Assembly: GCA_965194515.1 (NCBI GenBank) | Contig: OZ239146.1 | Coordinates: forward strand, 2,170,001 to 2,234,000 | Length of the DNA: 64,000 nucleotides | From: Acidimicrobilacustris europaeus | Lineage (GTDB): Bacteria; Actinomycetota; Acidimicrobiia; Acidimicrobiales; Acidimicrobilacustridaceae | Reading direction: 5' to 3' | In this document: in pieces, positions 41,694 to 50,315 of the stretch | Layout: every line of letters begins with the position of its first letter | Position numbering within the stretch: position 1 is the first letter of the stretch | Made by a program: the position numbers and the translations under genes | Notes under the pieces: model-generated | Database searches by the model: none | What the model was told of the DNA's origin: nothing | What the model saw: the letters and a program-made list of their open reading frames with translations, nothing else

Positions 41694-42719
41694 ATGGCCG
41701 GTGCCTCGCCCCTCCTCCAGCTTCCCGTTCTGCAAGGGGATCTTGCGCGGGTCGAGGACGCACTACAGGCCTCGGTCGTTACCGAGGACCCATTCCTTAC
41801 TGAGGTTGCCAGCCACCTGATTTTGGCCGGCGGCAAGCGGGTGCGCCCCGCCTTCGCCGTGACCTCGGCTGCCACATCCGATCTCGTGATGGGCGCGGCA
41901 ACCCCCGAAGTCATCATGGGCGCCGTCTCTGTTGAACTCGTGCACCTCGGTTCGCTCTATCACGACGACGTTATGGACGATGCCACCACGCGTCGCACCG
42001 TCGAAAGCGTCAATGCTCGTTGGGGCAACCTCAAGGCAATTCTCGCCGGCGATTACTTGCTGGCGAAAGCTTCAGAGATCGCGGCATCCCTCGGCACTGA
42101 AGTCGCCGGTTTGCTCGCCGCAACCATCGCCAAGTTGTGCGAAGGCCAAATCCTCGAACTGCAACACGCGTTCAATCAGCAGCGCACCGAAGACGCCTAC
42201 TTGCGTTCTATCGATGGCAAGACTGCTTCATTGCTCGGAACGGCGTGTCGTGTCGGTGCGATTGTTGGCGGACTCCCCCGTCCGCAGATCGATGCACTCA
42301 CCACGTTTGGCAACTCGTTCGGTATGGCCTTCCAGATTGTCGACGACCTTCTCGACGTCACCTCGACCGATGAAGAACTCGGCAAGCCTGCAGGTCACGA
42401 CCTTGTTGAAGGCACCTACACGCTTCCCATCATCCGCACGCTTGCTGCCGGTGGCGCCGAAGCCGACGAACTTCGTTCCCTTCTCGTAAAACTTGCACCC
42501 ACCGACGGTTCTATCGAACCTGTCGACGATCCCGACACACTTGCGCTGGCTCGCACACTGTTGCGTTCGTCGCCATCGGTACGCGGATCACTCGATACGG
42601 CACGTGCGTATGTCGAATCAGGACAACGTGCGCTTGCGCCCTATGCCGGCACCGAAGCAGTCACGGCTCTCGAAGCAGCCGCCGAGCATTTGCTCGGAAC
42701 TGTCCGCGCTGCGGTTTAG
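41694..42719 (+). CDS. Polyprenyl (trans-type) diphosphate synthase
   Basis: A 341-residue all-helical prenyl chain synthase. It condenses isopentenyl diphosphate onto an allylic primer, probably to make the side chain of menaquinone. The first aspartate-rich motif is in SLYHDDVMDDATTRR and the second in 'QIVDDLLDVTST'; 'LILAGGKRVRPAFAV' binds pyrophosphate. In the first motif the residues two before the HDD are small-to-aromatic (SLY), which leaves chain length uncertain. Its leaderless start and the divergent clpC gene define the promoter region. It converges with coaX. Confidence 0.9.
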   Translation: MAGASPLLQLPVLQGDLARVEDALQASVVTEDPFLTEVASHLILAGGKRVRPAFAVTSAATSDLVMGAATPEVIMGAVSVELVHLGSLYHDDVMDDATTRRTVESVNARWGNLKAILAGDYLLAKASEIAASLGTEVAGLLAATIAKLCEGQILELQHAFNQQRTEDAYLRSIDGKTASLLGTACRVGAIVGGLPRPQIDALTTFGNSFGMAFQIVDDLLDVTSTDEELGKPAGHDLVEGTYTLPIIRTLAAGGAEADELRSLLVKLAPTDGSIEPVDDPDTLALARTLLRSSPSVRGSLDTARAYVESGQRALAPYAGTEAVTALEAAAEHLLGTVRAAV

Positions 42720-42735
42720 CTGCAACCGAGAGAAC

Positions 42736-43530
42736 TCAGACGTTCTTTTCGTAAATCAACCGGAGGCCGTGAAGCGTGAGCCACGGTTCGGTGTGTTGAA
42801 TGCGCTTTGAGAACGGCGTGATTGTTTCGGCAAGACCACCGGTGGAAATCACTGTGCAGGTGCCAAGTTCTGCTTCGATGCGATCGCACAATCCATCGAC
42901 CTGTGCTGCGAATCCGTACACCGCACCTGACTGAATCGATTCAACCGTGGACTTTCCCAACACATTGCGGGGTTCGCTGAGCTCGACCGCACGCAGTGCA
43001 GAAGCACGGCCCACAAGCGCATCCATCGAGATTTCAATACCTGGTGCAATTGCGCCGCCGAGATACACCCCATCTTCCGATACTGCATCGCAAGTTGTTG
43101 CAGTGCCGAAATCGGCGATGATCGTTGGGCCGCCGTAGAGGTCGTACGCGCCAACAGCATTCGCAATGCGGTCGGCACCGACCTCTTTGGGATTGTCATA
43201 ATCGATGCGAATGCCGGAGCGAATGCCGGGTCCAACCACGATTGGTTCAAAGTCGAAGTGGCGATCAGTGACCTGACGCAGCGTTGCTGTGACGCGAGGA
43301 ACGCCTGATGAAATGACGATGCCATCGATGTCGCTGAAACTGTTGCGACGAAGAGCAAGGAAGCCCTGCAACATGACGGCGTATTCATCGCTTGTTCGAT
43401 CGGCTGCAGTCGAGATGCGCCAGTGATCGAGCAAGCCGGCTTCGGGACGACGTCCAGCAGACGTTCCACCGTCGAGTTCGTAAAGTCCAACAACCGTCTG
43501 TGTATTTCCTGCATCAACTGCGAGAAGCAT
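42736..43530 (-). CDS. coaX: Type III pantothenate kinase
   Basis: A 264-residue ASKHA-fold kinase that phosphorylates pantothenate, the first step of CoA synthesis. The phosphate loop is LLAVDAGNTQTVVGLYE, 'GADRIANAVGAYDLY' and 'IIADFGTATTCDAVSEDG' bind substrate and ATP, and 'GGAIAPGIEISMDALVGRA' follows. An ATG at 43548 overlaps the nadC stop, but GGAGGA at 43537-43542 lies 7 nt before the ATG at 43530. That ATG also gives the standard family N-terminus MLLAVDAGN, so I place the start there. It closes the pantothenate/NAD run. Confidence 0.93.
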   Translation of the reverse strand: MLLAVDAGNTQTVVGLYELDGGTSAGRRPEAGLLDHWRISTAADRTSDEYAVMLQGFLALRRNSFSDIDGIVISSGVPRVTATLRQVTDRHFDFEPIVVGPGIRSGIRIDYDNPKEVGADRIANAVGAYDLYGGPTIIADFGTATTCDAVSEDGVYLGGAIAPGIEISMDALVGRASALRAVELSEPRNVLGKSTVESIQSGAVYGFAAQVDGLCDRIEAELGTCTVISTGGLAETITPFSKRIQHTEPWLTLHGLRLIYEKNV

Positions 43531-43544
43531 TCGCTGATCCTCCG

Positions 43545-44405
43545 TCATGCGGGATCGATATCAAGACCGATGTCGAGCACCGGCGCGGAGTTTGTGAGAC
43601 CGCCGACCGAAATGCAGTCGACACCTGCTGCGCTATAGCCAGCAATTGTTTCAAGCGTGATGCCACCGGATGCTTCAAGCAACGGACGGCGAGGCGAGGC
43701 CGATGCAACAGCAACGCATTCGCGAATCTGATCAGGGGTCATGTTGTCGAGCAGCAATGCATCGGCACCGGCGGCCAAAGCTTCATTCACCTGGTCGATG
43801 GTGTCGCATTCGACGTGAACGGTGCGTGCTGGCCACATCGAACGTGAACGAGCCACGGCATCGGTAATTCCGAACAACGCGATGTGGTTGTCCTTCAACA
43901 AGATCCAGTCGGAAAGGTTGCCGCGATGGTTGCGACCACCGCCGGCGCGCACCGCTGCCTTTTCAAGAACTCGAAGACCTGGGGTGGTTTTGCGCGTGTC
44001 CCATACGTACGCAGTTCCGCCCTTGGTGGCTTCAGCCACGTACTCACTAGTGAGCGTTGCGATACCTGAGAGGTGACCAAGGAAATTCAATGCCGTGCGT
44101 TCGGCGGTAAGGATCGATGCAAGTCGACCAGTTGCGGTAGCGATCAACGTGCCGGGGCGAACGCTGTCGCCGTCATCAACCGACCACGTGAGCGACACCG
44201 TCGGATCGACCTGCACAAACGTTTCGGCGGCGCAGGCTCGGCCAGCAAGAACGCCAGTGGTACGAGCAACGAATCGCGCCGTTGCAACGAGATCCTGCGG
44301 GAGAAGCGCAGAGGTGAGGTCGCCGAGAGGAGTGAGATCCTCGGCGAGGGCGCGTTCAACCGCGTCGACAACAACGACTCGGGGCGGCTGGAGCAGATCG
44401 GACAT
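43545..44405 (-). CDS. nadC: Nicotinate-nucleotide pyrophosphorylase (quinolinate PRTase)
   Basis: A 286-residue enzyme that converts quinolinate and PRPP to nicotinate mononucleotide in NAD synthesis. Key segments are 'ALNFLGHLSGIATLTSEYV', 'VWDTRKTTPGLRVLEKAAV', 'GGGRNHRGNLSDWILLKDNH' and 'LLEASGGITLETIAGYSAAG', with the basic residues that bind phosphate. The ATG at 44405 gives a normal N-terminus; the longer frame to 44495 overlaps nadB. It follows nadB; nadA is not in the window. Confidence 0.95.
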   Translation of the reverse strand: MSDLLQPPRVVVVDAVERALAEDLTPLGDLTSALLPQDLVATARFVARTTGVLAGRACAAETFVQVDPTVSLTWSVDDGDSVRPGTLIATATGRLASILTAERTALNFLGHLSGIATLTSEYVAEATKGGTAYVWDTRKTTPGLRVLEKAAVRAGGGRNHRGNLSDWILLKDNHIALFGITDAVARSRSMWPARTVHVECDTIDQVNEALAAGADALLLDNMTPDQIRECVAVASASPRRPLLEASGGITLETIAGYSAAGVDCISVGGLTNSAPVLDIGLDIDPA

Positions 44406-44446
44406 TCCCAAAGCCTGCCCTGCCGAGCCCGATCGGGGCGAACCGG

Positions 44447-46009
44447 TCAGCCGATCACCAATCGCAGGGCCAGATCGGGGTCGGTTTCGGGCCAATCGTC
44501 ACGGGTATGAGCGCCACGGCTTTCGGTCCGGGCATTGGCCGCAACCAGAAGCGCTGAAGCAACCGCGGCCAGATTGGCCAGTTCCCACGAAGCAACCCCT
44601 GAACCATTGGCGAGGCCTCGGGCATGGTCGACTTTGCGCTCGGTGGCCTCCAAGGAGGTTGCGTCGCGCACCACTCCAGCACCGACCGTCATCGCCCACT
44701 GCATGTCGTCTCGAGCGGTTGCGATCGCGTCGGCATCCCCGGGGGCTCCTGCTGAAAGCGGTGCAGGTGTCGTCCAGCCTTCGAGTCGACGGCCGCCATC
44801 ACCGTGAAGCGCGCGCATTGCGCCTGTCTGATCGGGGCCCTCACTGCCACTTTCGATTGCTTCGACAACGCGCGCACCAAACACCATGCCCTCAAGCAAA
44901 GAGTTAGATGCCAATCGATTCGCACCGTGCACGCCCGAACATGCGACCTCGCCAGCCGCCCACAATCCGGGAAGGCTGCTTGCGCCCTTCAGATCAGTGA
45001 CAACTCCCCCGCACAAGTAATGCGCAGCCGGCGCAATCGGGAGGAGGTCGGTCGCGGGATCGAAGTCGAGGCCGCTAAGCATCGCAGCGATTGTCGGGAA
45101 ACGAACGTCGAACTGATCGAGACCAGTCACGTCGAGCAAACAATGATCGGTATGGAGTTCGATCATTCGTCGAACCATCGCTCGGCTCACCTGATCGCGC
45201 GGAAGCATTTCGTCTACAAATCGCTCGCCATTGATGTCACGAATCAGCGCGCCGTGGCCACGTAGTGCTTCCGACAACAACGGGCGGGGCATCCGCGGAT
45301 GGTGCAGTGCGGTCGGATGGAACTGAACGAACTCGACATCAGCAACTGCTGCACCAGCGCGCAGCGCCATGGCGATTCCGTCGCCGGTTGCTTCGAGGGG
45401 ATTGGTAGTGACTGAGAAGATCTGCCCTGCTCCGCCTGAAGCGAGCAACACGTTGCGAGCACGAACAATTTCAACGGTTCCGTCGGCGAGCGAGGCACGC
45501 ACGCCAACACAGCGACCGTTCTCAATCACAAGATCAAGAGCGAATGCGTGTTCGTGAATTTCCGTTGCTTCGCTTCGCACCGCAGCCACGAGTGCTCGTT
45601 CGATTTCGGCGCCAGTTGCAACACCACCGGCATGCACGATTCGCGGAAGCGAATGTCCACCTTCACGGGCGAGTTCAAACTTTCCATCGGCATCACGATC
45701 GAACCGTGCACCAAGAGCGACGAGGTCACGAACGCGAACTGGTCCTTCTTCAACCAACACGCGCACAGCATCGACATCGCAAAGGCCTGCGCCCGCAGCC
45801 AGGGTGTCGGCCAAATGCAGGTCGGTGGAATCGGGATCACCACCGAGAACGGCGGCAACGCCACCTTGGGCCCAACGAGTGGTCGACTGTTCCAAGGGGC
45901 CCTTGGTGAGCACGCCAACACGAACTCCGGGCTGGGCTGCTGCCCGCACTGCAGCAGAGAGCCCGGCCACGCCGGAACCCACCACGAGAAGATCGAGTTC
46001 AGCGGTCAC
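44447..46009 (-). CDS. nadB: L-aspartate oxidase
   Basis: A 520-residue flavoprotein that oxidises L-aspartate to iminoaspartate for quinolinate synthesis. The FAD-binding motif is LLVVGSGVAGLSAAVRAAAQ. Further family blocks are 'STRWAQGGVAAVLG', 'LASGGAGQIFSVTTNPLEATG', 'VQFHPTALHHPRMPRPLLSEALRG' split by its substrate arginine and histidine, and 'PGLWAAGEVACSGVHGANRLA'. The C-terminal helical bundle is present. It starts at a GTG 28 bases after panD. The partner nadA must lie elsewhere. Confidence 0.95.
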   Translation of the reverse strand: MTAELDLLVVGSGVAGLSAAVRAAAQPGVRVGVLTKGPLEQSTTRWAQGGVAAVLGGDPDSTDLHLADTLAAGAGLCDVDAVRVLVEEGPVRVRDLVALGARFDRDADGKFELAREGGHSLPRIVHAGGVATGAEIERALVAAVRSEATEIHEHAFALDLVIENGRCVGVRASLADGTVEIVRARNVLLASGGAGQIFSVTTNPLEATGDGIAMALRAGAAVADVEFVQFHPTALHHPRMPRPLLSEALRGHGALIRDINGERFVDEMLPRDQVSRAMVRRMIELHTDHCLLDVTGLDQFDVRFPTIAAMLSGLDFDPATDLLPIAPAAHYLCGGVVTDLKGASSLPGLWAAGEVACSGVHGANRLASNSLLEGMVFGARVVEAIESGSEGPDQTGAMRALHGDGGRRLEGWTTPAPLSAGAPGDADAIATARDDMQWAMTVGAGVVRDATSLEATERKVDHARGLANGSGVASWELANLAAVASALLVAANARTESRGAHTRDDWPETDPDLALRLVIG

Positions 46010-46037
46010 AGATGTTCAGTCTGACCGAAGAACGGGT

Positions 46038-46436
46038 TCAGGCCCGGAATCGAACGGGAGATTCTTCGGCAGCGATGGTCACGGCCTCGAATTCATCGAT
46101 GATTCGATTCATTCCATCGACATGCACGACTCGGGGCGTGTAGTCCTCAAGTTCTGCCTCGTCGTAGTCCGCGTAGGTGATCACGATGATCCGATCGCCC
46201 GGCTGTACCAAACGTGCTGCGGCACCATTCAGACACACCGTGCCGGGACCGCCAGGAATGGCGTAGGTCTCAAACCGAGCGCCGTTGTCGATATCGACAA
46301 CCTGCACCTGCTCCCATTCACGAATGTCGGCTTGCTCCATCAATTGCGTGTCGAGGGTGATGGAACCTACGTAGTGGAGGTTGGCGTCGGTAATGCGAGC
46401 GCGGTGGATCTTTGATTTCATCATTCGTCGATGCAT
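46038..46436 (-). CDS. panD: Aspartate 1-decarboxylase proenzyme
   Basis: A 132-residue pyruvoyl enzyme that makes beta-alanine for pantothenate. Self-cleavage occurs at the Gly-Ser in LHYVGSITLD, which creates the pyruvoyl group on the serine. 'GTVCLNGAAARLVQPGDRIIVITYA' is the usual second half. The ATG at 46436 is chosen because AAGGAG lies 6 nt upstream; two in-frame ATGs further in (46424, 46421) lack that. It follows panC by 53 bases. Confidence 0.94.
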   Translation of the reverse strand: MHRRMMKSKIHRARITDANLHYVGSITLDTQLMEQADIREWEQVQVVDIDNGARFETYAIPGGPGTVCLNGAAARLVQPGDRIIVITYADYDEAELEDYTPRVVHVDGMNRIIDEFEAVTIAAEESPVRFRA

Positions 46437-46489
46437 CGTCTGCTCCTTCAGCTTGGCGCCGCGTGCGGTCACCGTGCGGGTGTTGCTTC

Positions 46490-47344
46490 CTACGGTACGT
46501 CGACACCGAGGTTGTCGAGTAATCGCGGTGATCCGACCTTGGCAACCATGAGTAGCCGAACGCTTGTGCCACGCAGGAGTTCGGCCGGCGTACGCAGCGA
46601 GTCGGGATCAACAACTACTGCGTAGTCGAGTTCGGCGAGGGGTTCCGCTTCAATAATTGACGCCATATGCGCTTCGATCACTGCAGGATCGCTTTCGCCC
46701 GCCGAGATCATCGCGGCGCCCGCCCGAAGCGCCCGGTTGATGACAGTGGCCGCTTCACGCTCCGATGACGACAAATAGATATTGCGACTCGACATCGCCA
46801 AACCATCGGCCTCGCGAACGATGGGGCATCCAATAACAGTGACGGGTTGGTCAAGATCGGCGGCCATGCGGCGAACGACGGCAAGTTGCTGGAAGTCCTT
46901 CTCGCCGAAATAGGCGCGGCTCGGGCCGGCGATGTTGAACAACTTCGTGACAACGGTTGTAACTCCGTCGAAATGCGTTGGGCGACTCGCGCCTTCCATC
47001 CCAAAAGTGAGTTGGTCGACATGAACCGCACTGAGGGTTGGTTCCGGATACATCTCGTCGGCGCTTGGCGTGAACACGACATCGGCACCCGCTTCCTCAG
47101 CGAGTTCTAAATCGCGATCAAGCGGTCGCGGGTAGGCACTGAGATCTTCGCCTGCACCGAACTGCAATGGATTCACAAAGATCGTGAGAGCAACGACATC
47201 GCAATCAGCGGCGGCCGCGCGAAGCAATGACAAATGGCCCTCGTGCAACGCACCCATCGTTGGCACGAGCCCAACCGTTCGCCCGAGGGCGCGAACGTTT
47301 TCGAGGTGCTCGCGAAACTCAGCCTTTGTAGAAAGGACCAGCAT
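46490..47344 (-). CDS. panC: Pantothenate synthetase
   Basis: A 284-residue ATP-dependent ligase that joins pantoate and beta-alanine. Signature blocks are LVPTMGALHEGHLSLLRAA near the N-terminus, 'LTIFVNPLQFGAGEDLSAYP', 'AYFGEKDFQQLAVVRRMAADL' and 'GLAMSSRNIYLSSSEREAA'. The ATG overlaps the stop of the DUF2520 gene by one base (TGATG). panB is not in the window; the DUF2520 protein upstream may replace panE, the ketopantoate reductase. Confidence 0.95.
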   Translation of the reverse strand: MLVLSTKAEFREHLENVRALGRTVGLVPTMGALHEGHLSLLRAAAADCDVVALTIFVNPLQFGAGEDLSAYPRPLDRDLELAEEAGADVVFTPSADEMYPEPTLSAVHVDQLTFGMEGASRPTHFDGVTTVVTKLFNIAGPSRAYFGEKDFQQLAVVRRMAADLDQPVTVIGCPIVREADGLAMSSRNIYLSSSEREAATVINRALRAGAAMISAGESDPAVIEAHMASIIEAEPLAELDYAVVVDPDSLRTPAELLRGTSVRLLMVAKVGSPRLLDNLGVDVP

Positions 47345-48129
47345 CAAGGTTCCGTTCGGGGGTTTGCGTTGTTTGTGGTGTCGGTAACCGCGGTTCGAGA
47401 GTCCACCACGCGTTGAGCGGCTTCGACCAATGCGTCGTACAACGCGAGTTCCGACGGGTCGATGGCTTCTCGATGACGAGCAACCGTCTCCCAGTCGCCC
47501 CTCGCCACAGGACCAGTGAGGGCATCGGCCACGCCGAGGTCTTCGATGTTGTCGATCGTGGCACGAACAAGTTCGAGATACGCCTCAAGCGGCACGCCCG
47601 CCGAGGCGGCGACTCGTTCGGCCGACCCAAGCAACGCAACAACGTGATTCGAGGCGATCGCTGCTGCCGCGTGGTACGCAACTCGATGTTCGTCGTTCAC
47701 AACGAATGAGCGACCACCTAACGAAGTCACCACCGATTCAACAATCACCATCGCTTCGTCGCTACTTGCATCGAGCGCAAACCACGCGCCCCGAGCGAGG
47801 CGCTCAGCACCAACTTCAGCGGTTGGCATGGACGTCAGTGGATGTAGTGCTGCTCGCAATGGATGCGTTGCCAAGACGTCGAGCCCGCGTGCTCCAGAAA
47901 GATGAGCGACCACGGTTGTCTCAATTGGCGTAATCGAAGCAGCAACTTCCTCGATCGCTGCATCTGGCGTCGCGAGAAGCAAAAGATCTACATCTTTTGC
48001 AGCATCGACAAGAGGATCACCGTGGCGAACGGGTGCAAGCACCGTCCAGCCAACCTTCGTCAACGCGCTTGAGAGTGCGCCACCGGCCCGACCCGGCCCG
48101 ACAACCCGGACCGAGTGGTTCGAGTTCAT
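47344..48129 (-). CDS. DUF2520 Rossmann-fold protein, possible reductase
   Basis: A 261-residue two-domain protein. An N-terminal Rossmann fold (VRVVGPGRAGGALSSALTKV, 'DLLLLATPDAAIEEVAASI') is followed by the DUF2520 helical domain ('HRVAYHAAAAIASNHVVALLG'). The architecture resembles 6-phosphogluconate dehydrogenase-type and ketopantoate reductase-type enzymes. Position between folK and panC suggests, but does not prove, that it works in pantoate formation or supplies a reductase step. The ATG overlaps the folK stop by 4 bases, which rejects the longer frame to 48387. Confidence 0.85.
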   Translation of the reverse strand: MNSNHSVRVVGPGRAGGALSSALTKVGWTVLAPVRHGDPLVDAAKDVDLLLLATPDAAIEEVAASITPIETTVVAHLSGARGLDVLATHPLRAALHPLTSMPTAEVGAERLARGAWFALDASSDEAMVIVESVVTSLGGRSFVVNDEHRVAYHAAAAIASNHVVALLGSAERVAASAGVPLEAYLELVRATIDNIEDLGVADALTGPVARGDWETVARHREAIDPSELALYDALVEAAQRVVDSRTAVTDTTNNANPRTEP

Positions 48130-48590
48130 CCCGGTTCGGCGTCGAGAGGTCCGACGCGATCCACATGGCCCTCGGCGCGATCGGCCCAATCGGGACCAGC
48201 GACATCGGGGGCAAGGTCGGCCAAAGGCGCCATCACAAAGCGACGCAATCGCATGCGTGGATGCGGCACTTCGAGATCGGGTTCCGCAACAGTGACGCCA
48301 TCGATCCAAATGATGTCGACATCGAGAGTGCGCGGACCCCAACGAACCGTACGAACGCGATTCGCCGCCGATTCCAACCGATGGCACACACCCAACAGTT
48401 CGCGCGCGCTGAGATCGGTGTCGAGCTCAATGACGATATTGAGGAATGGTTCTTGATCGGGGCCACCGACCGGCTCTGTCCGGTACACCGGCGACACGGC
48501 AACAACCGAGTCAAGAGAACTCACCGCTTCGCGAAGAAGCGACCATGATTCACCCATGTTCGAGCCGAGGCTCAGGAACGCTCGAGACAT
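48126..48590 (-). CDS. folK: 6-hydroxymethyl-7,8-dihydropterin pyrophosphokinase
   Basis: A 154-residue HPPK. It transfers pyrophosphate from ATP to the hydroxymethyl-dihydropterin before FolP acts. The N-terminus AFLSLGSNMGESWSLLREAV and the catalytic signature 'RWGPRTLDVDIIWIDG' with its two metal-binding aspartates are intact, and 'EVPHPRMRLRRFVMAPLADLAP' is typical. It abuts folB with no spacer and overlaps the DUF2520 gene by 4 bases. Confidence 0.95.
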   Translation of the reverse strand: MSRAFLSLGSNMGESWSLLREAVSSLDSVVAVSPVYRTEPVGGPDQEPFLNIVIELDTDLSARELLGVCHRLESAANRVRTVRWGPRTLDVDIIWIDGVTVAEPDLEVPHPRMRLRRFVMAPLADLAPDVAGPDWADRAEGHVDRVGPLDAEPG

Positions 48591-48956
48591 TCAGCGTCCC
48601 CGGATGATGGTCACGCCCGAAGTAGCCAGTGCCTGTGGCACCGGTGGGCGCAACTTCCGCACAGACACCGTGACACTCAGTGCACGCGGATCAGCGAGCA
48701 CGGCATCGGCGATGTTCTGGGCGAGATGTTCAAGTAACTGCGGTGTTCCGGTAAGGATCACGTTTTCGACCGTTGCGGTAATAGCGCCGTAGTCGAGTGT
48801 GTCGTCGAGATTGTCCGACGCTCCTGCTGCAGAAAGATCAGCGACAACATCGAGATCGACCTCGAGGGGCTGTGCCCGCTCGCGTTCTTCAGGGAGCGCG
48901 CCACAAATGCCAGTGACGACAAGGTGGCGGAGTTCGATTCGATCATTCGGGGCCAT
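48591..48956 (-). CDS. folB: Dihydroneopterin aldolase
   Basis: A 121-residue enzyme of folate synthesis that splits dihydroneopterin into 6-hydroxymethyl-dihydropterin and glycolaldehyde. The fold is shown by IELRHLVVTGICGALPEERE, 'LDYGAITATVENVI' and the catalytic glutamate-containing segment 'QLLEHLAQNIADAVL', ending in the strand 'VTVSVRKLRPPVP'. It lies between the pseudo-phosphatase gene and folK in the fol operon. Confidence 0.94.
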   Translation of the reverse strand: MAPNDRIELRHLVVTGICGALPEERERAQPLEVDLDVVADLSAAGASDNLDDTLDYGAITATVENVILTGTPQLLEHLAQNIADAVLADPRALSVTVSVRKLRPPVPQALATSGVTIIRGR

Positions 48957-48973
48957 GGGAGATGCGCTCCGGG

Positions 48974-49495
48974 TCAGGAAGACGGCGGGGGGATCGTCAG
49001 TGAAATCGCAACCAGTTCTCGACCGGTCGGGCCGAGCTGGCGCTGTGTCAGCTGTTCGATCACGGTAACAACGCGGGGAGGAGTTTCGACCAAGCCGTTC
49101 CAGAGCAGATAGCCGGCGATAAGACCACAGACTCGGTCGCTGAGTTCTTCAGCATGGATGAGAATTCGCTCACCCCCCTCGAGGAGCGTGCGGAGTTCGG
49201 CGAAGAAGGCAGTTTCGAAGATGCCGAGATCGTCTTCAGGAACTGGGCGGTGACGCCACACCACACCGAGTTCGTCGTAATTGTGGAGATTCAGCGGTGC
49301 CGCGATCATCGAGATGACGCAGGTGAAGCCCTGTTCGCGAACCCAGATGATTTCTTCTTGGCGACGAACCTTGCGATGGTTGGCGCCATAGCCACCGGGT
49401 CGCTCACAGACGGCGAGTCGCTCAGCGATCACCCAGTGAAAATTGCGGGGGCGGATCCCCTGCGCCCACTTCCCTTTACTGGCCACGGCGCTCAT
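48974..49495 (-). CDS. Catalytically degenerate dual-specificity phosphatase-like protein
   Basis: A 173-residue protein. From 'NFHWVIAERLAVCERPGG' through 'QEEIIWVREQGFTCVISM' and 'VVWRHRPVPEDDLGIFETAF' it follows the cysteine phosphatase fold. The signature loop HCxxxxxR should be at residues 114-121 but reads HAEELSDR: the catalytic cysteine is alanine and the loop glycines are lost, although the His and Arg stay. It cannot work by the normal mechanism, so a binding or regulatory role is likely. It overlaps folP by 4 bases (ATGA) and is followed by folB, so it is part of the folate operon. Confidence 0.72.
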   Translation of the reverse strand: MSAVASKGKWAQGIRPRNFHWVIAERLAVCERPGGYGANHRKVRRQEEIIWVREQGFTCVISMIAAPLNLHNYDELGVVWRHRPVPEDDLGIFETAFFAELRTLLEGGERILIHAEELSDRVCGLIAGYLLWNGLVETPPRVVTVIEQLTQRQLGPTGRELVAISLTIPPPSS

Positions 49496-50313
49496 GCTGC
49501 CACGACTTTGGCCGCTTGGATGGCGCTTCTGACGTCGTGAGCGCGAATCATGCTTGCTCCGGCGTGCATTGCCCACACCTCAGTGGCGATCGAACCGGCC
49601 AACCGATCGTCGGCGGGAACGATGTCGGTAGAACCATCAGAAGTGGCAAGGAGCCGTCCCAGCATTGCCTTTCTGGACGTTCCGACCATCACCGGCCAAC
49701 CCAATTCAACGACGCGATCAAGGTGCGCGAGCAGCGCCAGATTGTGGGCGTCGGTCTTCCCAAACCCAAATCCAGGATCGACCCAAATTTCTTTTACTCC
49801 GGCCTCTGAAGCAGCCGTTGCGCGCTCGCGAAGGAACGCACATACCTCTGACACGACATCGTCATAGTGAGGATTGGCCTGCATCGTGCCGGGCTCGCCT
49901 TGCATGTGCATCGCGATCCATCCGACGCCGAGCTCGGCCGCAACCGGACAGAGCGAGGCAGAAACATCGTTAATGAGGGTCGCGCCTGCAGCCACCGCAG
50001 CCCGCGCCACCTCGGCATGGCGGGTGTCGATACTGAGACGACAACGACCCCTCAATCCTTCGAGAACCGGGATGACACGTGCGAGTTCAGTTTCAGCATC
50101 AACAGGCGCTGCGCCTGGTCGAGTGGACTCGCCGCCAATGTCGAGAATCGATGCGCCCTCTTCGATCAGCGAAAGTCCGTGAGCGATCGCCGAAGCCGGC
50201 TCGAGGAACTTTCCACCGTCACTAAACGAATCAGGAGTGACATTCACGATTCCCATGACCAAGGGAACCGTTGCCGGAGTGCCAACTCCGAGTCGGGGAA
50301 CGACGTCGGCCAC
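49492..50313 (-). CDS. folP: Dihydropteroate synthase
   Basis: A 273-residue TIM-barrel enzyme, the target of sulfonamides. It joins the pterin pyrophosphate and p-aminobenzoate. The two signature regions are 'VMGIVNVTPDSFSDGGKFLE' and 'EGASILDIGGESTRPGA'; the pterin-binding 'INDVSAS' and the 'VGTSRKAMLGRLL' segment are also present. The start is a GTG 2 bases after folE. Its stop overlaps the pseudo-phosphatase start. Confidence 0.95.
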   Translation of the reverse strand: MADVVPRLGVGTPATVPLVMGIVNVTPDSFSDGGKFLEPASAIAHGLSLIEEGASILDIGGESTRPGAAPVDAETELARVIPVLEGLRGRCRLSIDTRHAEVARAAVAAGATLINDVSASLCPVAAELGVGWIAMHMQGEPGTMQANPHYDDVVSEVCAFLRERATAASEAGVKEIWVDPGFGFGKTDAHNLALLAHLDRVVELGWPVMVGTSRKAMLGRLLATSDGSTDIVPADDRLAGSIATEVWAMHAGASMIRAHDVRSAIQAAKVVAA

Positions 50314-50315
50314 GT

